Origin: Bacteroidota bacterium
GTDB lineage: Bacteria > Bacteroidota > Bacteroidia > Bacteroidales > VadinHA17
Length of the DNA: 12,519 nucleotides
Assembly (NCBI GenBank): GCA_023430725.1
Contig: JAEYZD010000002.1
Coordinates: 1-12,519, forward strand
Direction of reading: 5' to 3'
Positions 1 to 5,364 of the stretch are shown piece after piece; the stretch's first letter is position 1, and each line of letters opens with the position of its first letter. Below the pieces are notes generated by a model. It saw nothing but the letters and a program-made list of their open reading frames with translations, did no database searches and was not told the origin of the DNA. The position numbers and the translations under genes are program-made.

Positions 1-1130
1 GGCAGCGGCAGATCACGGTGCTGCTGGTGCTGATGCTCAACCAGGTGATGGCATCAATGATCCTCTGGTTGCGGTCAAACATCAGCGGCATGCAGTACCT
101 CTTCCTTGACAGCCTCTTCTCGGTGGCCGACAGGCTGCTGATGGTCATAATCTGCTCAGTGCTGCTCTGGGGTGGAGTTGCAGGAGGGGAATTCAGGATA
201 GAGTGGTTCATCCGGGCACAGACGGCAGCATATTTTGCGGTTATGTGCCTGGCTTTCATTATTGTTGTTCGCAGGGGGGGTGTGTCAGGGGTGAAACCTG
301 ATACTGACGTGTTGAGGAGTATTATCATGAACGGCCTTCCATATGCTGCGGTGGTCTTTTCCATGACACTCTACTGGCGGATCGACTCGGTGATGATTGA
401 GCGCCTGCTGCCCGACGGAGCTACGGAAGCCGGCAACTATGCCCAGGCATTCCGCCTTTTCGATGCCATTGCCATGATACCGGTGATGTTCGGGGGATTG
501 CTGCTCCCGATAATGTCACGCGGCTTTGCCTCGGGAGCAAATATCAAACCTCTTGCCGGCATGGCAGCGCGAATGCTTATGGCCCCCCTGGGTATTGGTG
601 CTGTGGCTCTTGCCTCTTTCCCGGGAGAGATACTTGACCTGTTGTACGTTTCCCCGGCAGTGAGCGCCGTCAGTGCATTCAGGTTGCTTATGGCAGCGCT
701 TGTGCCGGCAGGAGTGATCTATATATACAGTACTATGCTGACCGCTGCCGGGAAGTTCAGATTACTGGCAACCATCACTCTCACCGGAATGGCAGTCAAT
801 ATAATTATCAACGGGATCTTAATACCTCGTCTGGGCCCTGCCGGTGCAGCTGCTGCGGCGCTTATCACTCAGACCCTGGTGGCCGCTGCCTGCATGGTGG
901 CTGTCAGAATCACAATGAAGGGTGTGACCGGTATTGCCAGGGTGGCAGCCTTCCTTCTTATGCTTGTCCTCACCTTCACCGCCGGCTGGCTGCTTCATCA
1001 GGCTGGACTCTCCTGGATGGTGACAGTCGGCCTGCAACTGGCTACAGGTGCCGTTCTGGCACTTCTGTTCAGATTTGCCGAACCCCTCAAAAGCCTCAAA
1101 CTGCTAACTGACAGACCCGGTTCTCTGTAA
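1..1130 (+). CDS. Polysaccharide/oligosaccharide flippase (Wzx/MATE-like), 5' end missing
   Basis: The frame (codons from base 3) is open to the left edge, so this is the C-terminal part of a longer protein. About 375 residues are visible and the family usually has about 450-500, so roughly the first quarter is missing. The GTG at 18 is only an internal codon. The product is very hydrophobic, with about ten likely membrane helices. The segment reading NIIINGILIP, then RLGPAGAAAAALIT, is the typical C-terminal pattern of polysaccharide biosynthesis flippases: a helix, then 'lip..G..GAA.at'. A YWRIDSVMIE segment near residue 122 fits the 'R.D.imi' loop of the same superfamily. Such proteins move lipid-linked sugars across the inner membrane for O-antigen, capsule or exopolysaccharide. 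No glycosyltransferase neighbour is visible, so the substrate cannot be named. Family assignment is confident, role inferred. Confidence 0.85.
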   Translation, partial: QRQITVLLVLMLNQVMASMILWLRSNISGMQYLFLDSLFSVADRLLMVIICSVLLWGGVAGGEFRIEWFIRAQTAAYFAVMCLAFIIVVRRGGVSGVKPDTDVLRSIIMNGLPYAAVVFSMTLYWRIDSVMIERLLPDGATEAGNYAQAFRLFDAIAMIPVMFGGLLLPIMSRGFASGANIKPLAGMAARMLMAPLGIGAVALASFPGEILDLLYVSPAVSAVSAFRLLMAALVPAGVIYIYSTMLTAAGKFRLLATITLTGMAVNIIINGILIPRLGPAGAAAAALITQTLVAAACMVAVRITMKGVTGIARVAAFLLMLVLTFTAGWLLHQAGLSWMVTVGLQLATGAVLALLFRFAEPLKSLKLLTDRPGSL

Positions 1131-1137
1131 AAAGTGT

Positions 1138-1145
1138 TATTTTTG
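1138..1145 (+). promoter_or_regulatory. Candidate Bacteroidota -7 promoter element
   Basis: TATTTTTG matches the Bacteroidota -7 consensus TAnnTTTG. It lies just after the flippase stop codon and 26 nt before the ATG at 1172. No TTTG is seen at the expected -33 spacing, so this is a partial promoter match. Confidence 0.4.
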
Positions 1146-1171
1146 GGTCTGAAAACAAAAGGACCTTTGAT

Positions 1172-1699
1172 ATGAAGCGGTTGTTCGGTGGTGTTTTCCT
1201 TTTGCTGGTATGCTCTTTAACCTTCTCGCAGAAGCAGTATGAACTGTCACACGAGGTGCTGGTGCCGGCAGGCAGTCTCGTGACACATACCGGACTTACC
1301 TACCAGCAGACAGTCGGAGAGACCGCCGTCGAAATATCACCTCCATCATTCTATAACCTGACGCAGGGATTCCAGCAACCCAGGTTCATCGTGAAGCAGG
1401 ATCTGCCTGACAGGGAGGGCAACGGGGCCGAAGTATTTCCCAATCCGGTTACGGAGGGCAGCGCAAAGGGTCCGTGGATGGCCACAATAAGGGTTTACGG
1501 CGTGCTTGCAAGGCACTATAATATCTATATCTACAGCCTGCTTGGCTCACTGATGTACTCCAGGGAACTGGATCTGAATCCGGATCACGACTGGAAGGAG
1601 CCGGTCAGTTTTGCCCGTTACAGCAAGGGTGTTTATATTGTACATGTGATCAGTACTGACGGCGTAATCAACAGATCATTCAAGATTGACAGACTTTAA
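1172..1699 (+). CDS. Small secreted protein with type IX secretion (type A) C-terminal sorting domain
   Basis: This is a 175-residue protein. Residues 1-20 form a signal peptide (KR, a hydrophobic core, then FSQ), with export to the periplasm through Sec. Residues 24-70 carry a pattern often seen in small Bacteroidota cargo proteins: 'VPAGS', 'YQQTVGETAVE' and 'LTQGFQQP'. From residue 88 the FPNP motif opens a sorting domain of about 85 residues. It continues with IYIYSLLG, YSKGVYIVHV (150-159) and a basic end SFKIDRL, as in type IX C-terminal domains recognised by the PorU/PorV system. Little mature protein remains besides the signal and sorting regions, so its function is unknown. An AAGGA lies about 9 nt before the ATG. 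It is followed after 10 nt by the C1q-like gene, so the two are probably co-transcribed. Confidence 0.85.
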   Translation: MKRLFGGVFLLLVCSLTFSQKQYELSHEVLVPAGSLVTHTGLTYQQTVGETAVEISPPSFYNLTQGFQQPRFIVKQDLPDREGNGAEVFPNPVTEGSAKGPWMATIRVYGVLARHYNIYIYSLLGSLMYSRELDLNPDHDWKEPVSFARYSKGVYIVHVISTDGVINRSFKIDRL

Positions 1700-1709
1700 A
1701 CCGAAAGGC

Positions 1710-2657
1710 ATGAAAAGACAAACAGCAAATATACTTGCGGCTGCGTTGGTGCTTCTGTCCGGAGCTCAGGCAGTAACGGCGCAGGGAACAGTGCCCGCCG
1801 GAATCAATTACCAGGCGGTTGCCCGCGATAACAGCGGCAAGGAACTGGTCAATACTGAGATTGACGTGAGGTTTACGATCAGGACCGGTTCTATCACCGG
1901 CGCTGCCGTTTACCAGGAGGTATATACAAAAGCCCGCACATCGAAGTATGGCGTCTTCTCACTGATAATTGGCAGGGGAGATCCTGTCCTGGGCAGCTTC
2001 AACGAGATTGACTGGTCCGCTGCCAACCATTACCTGCAGGTCGAAGTCAAATTTGAGAATCTGTTCATGGATATGAGCACAATGCAGTTCCTTGCGGTGC
2101 CATATGCTCTGTACGCTGCCAAATCACTCGAACCCGGCCCTGCAGGCCCTCCCGGACCTAAAGGTGATCCGGGTGATCCTGCAACAGATACTGACGATCA
2201 GAAGCTCATCTATAACCGTGACACAAAAGTCCTTCAGATAGAATCGGGCAATTCAGTCAGGCTCGACACTATAATTGCGTTCAGGGCAAGAAATCTCATC
2301 TCTGACATAGCACCCCAGATATCAAATGTTACTATGACTTATGACGAACCGGACCTTAGCATAGGCGGAGGCTTCGACGCCGGTACAGGTGTCTTTACGG
2401 CTCCTGCTGACGGGGTATATACATTCAATGTAGCCTATTTTGCCGACGGTATGCAGGGTAGCGGCAGGGAGCTGGCAATTTATGTTAACTCAGCACCTTA
2501 TGAAAAGCTTGCAATTGACATCAGCGCAGGGACTACCGTGCCGGTGAGATCTGTCACAATCAGGCTCAGCCGTGGCAATACGGTCAGTGTTAATATTTAT
2601 ACCGGTACTGCAACACAGACCGGCACGGGCTCTTTCGCCGGATACAAGGTGGGCTGA
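1710..2657 (+). CDS. Secreted collagen-like / C1q-domain protein
   Basis: I place the start at the ATG at 1710 (315 residues) rather than an upstream TTG at 1686, because 1710 puts a clean signal peptide at the N-terminus (KRQ, hydrophobic core, VTAQ at 22-25). Residues 30-138 are a domain common in secreted Bacteroidota proteins (GINYQAVARD, FSLIIGRGDP, then FLAVPYALYAAKS). Residues 143-157 are five uninterrupted Gly-X-Y triplets (GPA GPP GPK GDP GDP). After a linker, residues 190-315 look like a C1q/TNF-like jelly roll: FRAR at the start, GGGFDAGTGVFTAPADGVYTF at 219-239 as the hallmark strand pair, and a SFAGYKV end. In animal C1q proteins this head forms trimers on a collagen stalk. Trimer formation and surface or extracellular location are inferred here. 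No type IX sorting domain is present at its C-terminus, unlike its upstream partner. Confidence 0.85.
   Translation: MKRQTANILAAALVLLSGAQAVTAQGTVPAGINYQAVARDNSGKELVNTEIDVRFTIRTGSITGAAVYQEVYTKARTSKYGVFSLIIGRGDPVLGSFNEIDWSAANHYLQVEVKFENLFMDMSTMQFLAVPYALYAAKSLEPGPAGPPGPKGDPGDPATDTDDQKLIYNRDTKVLQIESGNSVRLDTIIAFRARNLISDIAPQISNVTMTYDEPDLSIGGGFDAGTGVFTAPADGVYTFNVAYFADGMQGSGRELAIYVNSAPYEKLAIDISAGTTVPVRSVTIRLSRGNTVSVNIYTGTATQTGTGSFAGYKVG
2136..2180 (+). repeat. Collagen-like Gly-X-Y triplet tract inside the C1q-domain gene
   Basis: Five consecutive 9-base units encode GPA-GPP-GPK-GDP-GDP. Proline fills X or Y in every triplet, as expected for a collagen-type helix. The tract is too short to be stable alone, so it may act as a trimerising stalk or linker. 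Confidence 0.8.
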
Positions 2658-2672
2658 CTAATGTTATCCGCA

Positions 2673-2691
2673 GAGCCGGCTTGGCTCACTT
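2673..2691 (+). terminator. Possible intrinsic terminator between convergent genes
   Basis: A GC-rich 5-bp stem, GAGCC / GGCTC, with loop GGCTT, is followed by ACTTTTC. It lies 16 nt after the stop of the C1q-like gene and just before the stop of the convergent ATPase gene. The stem and T-run are short, so the call is tentative. Confidence 0.4.
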
Positions 2692-2692
2692 T

Positions 2693-3868
2693 TCAGTAAG
2701 TCAAACCAAACTGCCACAGAGGTATTGTATTTAAATAACCATGTTCAATGCCGTCTTTGACAACGAAGGCGTTATCCAAACCTTGAATTTGCTTCAGTCC
2801 CTTATTCTTTCCACCCACTTCGAACGTATAATCACCAATCCTGAAATCCGCAACCGGAGCCGTAAGAACATCATATTTTATCCTGAGCTGGTTTAAGAAA
2901 AAGGTCTCCCTTAGGTTTCCGGAGTTTGGGTTGCTACTTGCCAGACTGTAAATGAGATTTGTATTGTCAAGGTAGATTTTATCAACTTTCCCCAGACCTC
3001 TGATCCCCCCGGTGGCATTCCTTAGCTGGGTAATTAATCCGGCCTCTTCAATATACAGGCAATAATCGGCAATATTGTTCCGGCTGGCCATAAGGGCAGC
3101 AGCTATGCCTGTCATGTTCGGTTTAAAGGGAACGCTTTTCGCGATAATAGCCAGCAGTTGTTTCAATTTCCTCCCGGTTGAAACATTCATCCCGGCATAC
3201 ATGGGAATATCTGTCTCCAGGGTATGGTTTACGATCTGCTGCAGTTTCAGTTCAAAGTCTTCTTCCATTGAAAACGGGTAATACCCTCTTTTCAAATATT
3301 CCTCAAAGAGCGGTAACGGATGCCTTATTTCAGGAAGTTCAACTTTGTGCGACAGAATATCCTCAAGTGTATAACTTCGGGAAGTCACGTGATGAAATAA
3401 TTGCAGATATTCCCTGAAAGATAAACCCTGCATGTGGTACATGACTGCCCTGCGACTCAAATCCGATGCACCCTTTTTAATATCCAGTACAGAAGAACCG
3501 GAGAACACAACGTTCAGCTCCGGGTGATAATCATAAATCAGTTTCAATTCCCTCGCCCAATCCCTGTATTTATGGATTTCATCAATAAAGAGATACTTCC
3601 CGTTGCGTTTTACAAAGGTATCAGCCAGCTCAATCAGCTTGTTGTCAGAGAAATAAAAGTCCTCTGCTGTTACATACAGAGCCTCTGAAACGTTCAGGTT
3701 CATTTTGATATGCTGCAAAACCATTGTCGTCTTTCCAACTCCACGCGGACCGGTAATCCCGATCATGCGGCTTTCCCAGTTTATATCAGAATAGATGTAT
3801 CTGATGAAACCGGTATCCGTCTCTCTCACAAGCTTCATAAACTGTTCATACAATTTATCCATGGCCAT
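2693..3868 (-). CDS. AAA+ ATPase with DUF4143-type C-terminal domain
   Basis: This is a 391-residue protein. Residues 30-145 are an AAA+ core: Walker A GPRGVGKTT (40-48), Walker B YLFIDEIH (92-99), a sensor-like VFSGSS (121-126) and an arginine pair in DLSRR (136-140), followed by GLSFREYLQLF. The C-terminal half matches the DUF4143 family. It ends with an ETFFLNQL segment (321-328) and then DFRIGDYTFEVGGKNKG (341-357), where D341, E350 and K354 resemble a PD-(D/E)XK nuclease core. Many Bacteroidota and archaea have dozens of such genes; their role is unknown. Start choice: ATG at 3868, with a second in-frame ATG at 3862 (MDKLYEQF) equally possible. The 60-base lines I counted inside it are 38-50% G+C, against 58-67% in mutA and mutB, which suggests acquisition by transfer. 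It is a lone minus-strand gene between plus-strand blocks. Confidence 0.9.
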   Translation of the reverse strand: MAMDKLYEQFMKLVRETDTGFIRYIYSDINWESRMIGITGPRGVGKTTMVLQHIKMNLNVSEALYVTAEDFYFSDNKLIELADTFVKRNGKYLFIDEIHKYRDWARELKLIYDYHPELNVVFSGSSVLDIKKGASDLSRRAVMYHMQGLSFREYLQLFHHVTSRSYTLEDILSHKVELPEIRHPLPLFEEYLKRGYYPFSMEEDFELKLQQIVNHTLETDIPMYAGMNVSTGRKLKQLLAIIAKSVPFKPNMTGIAAALMASRNNIADYCLYIEEAGLITQLRNATGGIRGLGKVDKIYLDNTNLIYSLASSNPNSGNLRETFFLNQLRIKYDVLTAPVADFRIGDYTFEVGGKNKGLKQIQGLDNAFVVKDGIEHGYLNTIPLWQFGLTY

Positions 3869-3879
3869 CTGCTATTGCA

Positions 3880-3912
3880 CAAAGATAATAAAATGCACCG
3901 TTAATGATCAAA
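3880..3912 (-). promoter_or_regulatory. Bacteroidota-type promoter for the DUF4143 ATPase gene
   Basis: On the minus strand TTTG (3912-3909), a 21-nt spacer and TATCTTTG (3887-3880) match the -33 TTTG / -7 TAnnTTTG arrangement. The ATG at 3868 lies 11 nt after the -7 box, so the leader would be only about 5-8 nt. Confidence 0.6.
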
Positions 3913-4027
3913 TATATATAAAAAACGCACTATGACAGTGCAAATTGTGTTATAATGTTCGGTCCTCCAGTGCCTGATCTGCAGTTCTCGATTCCTGCGA
4001 GCATTTTCCATCTGATGCTTTTTGTGT

Positions 4028-4052
4028 GACTGCCGACTGGAGACTGCCGACT
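4028..4052. repeat. Direct repeat of GACTGCCGACT
   Basis: GACTGCCGACT occurs at 4028-4038 and again at 4042-4052, separated by three bases. Each copy itself contains GACT twice. I recall similar CTGCCGACT strings from other Bacteroidota intergenic regions, but could not search for them. Confidence 0.7.
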
Positions 4053-4090
4053 TCACTATTGCCCCCCCTGCAGTCTGGCTCCTTCGCTAA

Positions 4091-4114
4091 ATGATCCGCC
4101 GGCTGGCGGATCAT
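4091..4114. repeat. Perfect 10-bp inverted repeat (REP-like hairpin)
   Basis: ATGATCCGCC and GGCGGATCAT are exact reverse complements around the loop GGCT. No T-run follows on either strand, so it does not look like an intrinsic terminator. A short dispersed palindromic repeat or a folded structure in the DNA or RNA is more likely. Confidence 0.75.
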
Positions 4115-4132
4115 CTCTTAACGCTCGGCCTT

Positions 4133-4160
4133 CTATTGCCTATTGCCTGCTGCCTATTGC
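4133..4160. repeat. Four-copy 7-bp tandem repeat, CTATTGC
   Basis: Units read CTATTGC, CTATTGC, CTGCTGC, CTATTGC; the third differs at two bases. The array ends 10 nt before the prfB -7 element, so it covers the region where a -33 element would lie. Confidence 0.75.
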
Positions 4161-4170
4161 CTAAATTGTC

Positions 4171-4178
4171 TATATTTG
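4171..4178 (+). promoter_or_regulatory. Candidate -7 promoter element of prfB
   Basis: TATATTTG fits TAnnTTTG exactly and ends 19 nt before the prfB ATG. No clear TTTG is found at the -33 distance, where the tandem repeat lies. Predicted leader about 12-15 nt. Confidence 0.5.
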
Positions 4179-4197
4179 CTCCAGACAACACAGGACC

Positions 4198-5290
4198 ATG
4201 ATAACAAATGACCAGATACAGGACCTCGTTGAACGCCGGGATGCGTTAAGGAGGTATCTTTGACGTCGATAACAGACTGAAGGAAATCCAAGAAAAAGAG
4301 GCAATTACCCACCAGCCCGGATTCTGGAATGACGCCAGAAAGGCGGAGGAACTCATGAAGGAGATCGCTGCCGTCAAAAGCTGGACCACAGCATACGCTA
4401 CAGTTGACACTGCCGTGGAGGATTTGATCGTCCTCTATGATTTCAATAAGGAGGGTGAAGCTTCCGAAGAAGAGGTGGTGTCACAGTACGCGAAATCGCT
4501 CGCAGCAGTGGAGCGGCTTGAGCTCCGTAACATGCTGCGCCGTGAGGAAGACCGTCTCGGGGCAGTCCTCAAGATCAACGCCGGCGCGGGTGGCACCGAG
4601 AGCAATGACTGGGCCCAGATGCTCATGCGCATGTACCTCATGTGGGGAGAGAAAAGCGGCTATAAGATCACCGAAGCATATTATCAGCCCGGTGACGAAG
4701 CAGGCATAAAAACAGTAACCCTCGAGTTCGAGGGCGAAAACGCCTACGGATACCTCAAGAGCGAAAACGGCGTGCACCGACTGGTGAGAATATCTCCCTT
4801 CAACGCCCAGGGCAAGCGACAGACAACCTTTGCCTCGGTATACGTGGCACCGCTGGTGGATGATGACATCGTTGTGGAGATCAATCCTGCCGACATAACC
4901 TGGGAGACATTCCGCTCCTCGGGGGCCGGAGGCCAGAACGTAAACAAGGTTGAGACAGCAGTGCGCCTTCGCCATGCGCCAACAGGACTCGTTATTGAGA
5001 ACCAGGAATCGCGCTCCCAGGGACAGAACAAGGAAAACGCCCTCCGTCTGCTTAAATCCCACCTGTACGAGATGGAACTGAGAAAGAGACAGGAAGAGAT
5101 AGATAAGATTGAAGGGGCAAAGAAGAAGATTGAGTGGGGATCACAGATACGCTCATACACCCTGCACCCCTATAAGCTTGTCAAGGACCTGCGCACCGGT
5201 TACGAAGCCGGTAACGCACAGGGCGTGCTTGACGGCGACATTGACGAATTCATCAAGGCATACCTGATGGAATTCGGCGGCAAGGAGTAG
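4198..5290 (+). CDS. prfB: Peptide chain release factor 2, expressed by programmed +1 frameshift
   Basis: RF2 recognises UGA and UAA in the ribosomal A site and triggers peptide release. Translation starts at ATG 4198 and runs 21 codons to CTT, then meets TGA at 4261-4263. Skipping one base (CTT-T-GAC) continues in the second frame from 4262 to the TAG at 5288, giving 363 residues, the normal RF2 length. The joined N-terminus (RRYL then DVDNRLKEIQ, HQPGFWND) reads like RF2 throughout, so the shift is programmed and not a mutation. Key motifs are SPF at 199-201, which reads the stop codon, and GGQ at 244-246 within SSGAGGQNVNK, which promotes hydrolysis; Q246 is the PrmC methylation site. Low RF2 lets the ribosome pause at UGA and shift, raising RF2. 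A single-frame gene caller would report only a shortened product, for example from the ATG at 4355. Confidence 0.97.
4248..4264 (+). promoter_or_regulatory. RF2 autoregulatory +1 frameshift site
   Basis: An internal Shine-Dalgarno AGGAGG (4249-4254) is followed by TAT, the slippery CTT (4258-4260), TGA (4261-4263) and C. The classic RF2 arrangement is AGGGGG-TAT-CTT-TGA-C; this site differs at only one base of the SD. The 3-nt spacing between SD and CTT and the C after the stop, a weak termination context, both match the known requirements. Confidence 0.96.
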
Positions 5291-5303
5291 CAAGTCATGA
5301 TAA

Positions 5304-5334
5304 AAAGCATGGTTTAAACATCCTGCAATGCTTT
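5304..5334 (+). other. Inverted repeat between prfB and mutA
   Basis: AAAGCAT (5304-5310) and ATGCTTT (5328-5334) are exact reverse complements around a 17-nt loop that contains the palindrome GTTTAAAC. It lies in the 74-nt gap after prfB. It could be a weak terminator or an operator, but the stem is A+T rich and no T-run follows, so it may be chance. Confidence 0.25.
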
Positions 5335-5364
5335 AATTTACAACCCTCAGCAACATTGATCCTG

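Larger units (their letters stand above)
3869..4197. other. Repeat-rich intergenic gap of 329 bases
   Basis: This gap between the divergent ATPase and prfB genes holds no convincing coding frame. The ATPase-proximal side is A+T rich and carries its promoter plus a small inverted repeat (GCACT at 3927-3931 and AGTGC at 3937-3941, loop ATGAC). The prfB-proximal side carries an 11-bp direct repeat, a C-run, a perfect hairpin palindrome, a 7-bp tandem repeat and the prfB -7 element, listed separately. No tRNA or recognisable small RNA is seen. Confidence 0.7.

Noticed and set aside
3075..3904. Small plus-strand frames opposite the ATPase gene
   Set aside because: They have no domain signature or supporting context, while the opposite frame has complete Walker motifs.
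4028..4160. CRISPR-like array from the repeats in the gap
   Set aside because: Repeat units are 7 and 11 bp with 0-3 bp between copies, no unique spacers of normal length and no cas genes.
4198..4263. Frameshift mutation or pseudogene in prfB
   Set aside because: The AGGAGG-TAT-CTT-TGA-C arrangement is the conserved RF2 regulatory site and the downstream frame is complete, so it is programmed.
4481..5160. Long open frames opposite prfB on the minus strand
   Set aside because: They are shadows of the G+C-rich prfB gene, with no recognisable domain and strong family evidence for the plus-strand frame.
5332..5341. Promoter TAATTTAC before mutA
   Set aside because: It matches only part of TAnnTTTG and has no -33 partner; mutA may be transcribed from upstream instead.
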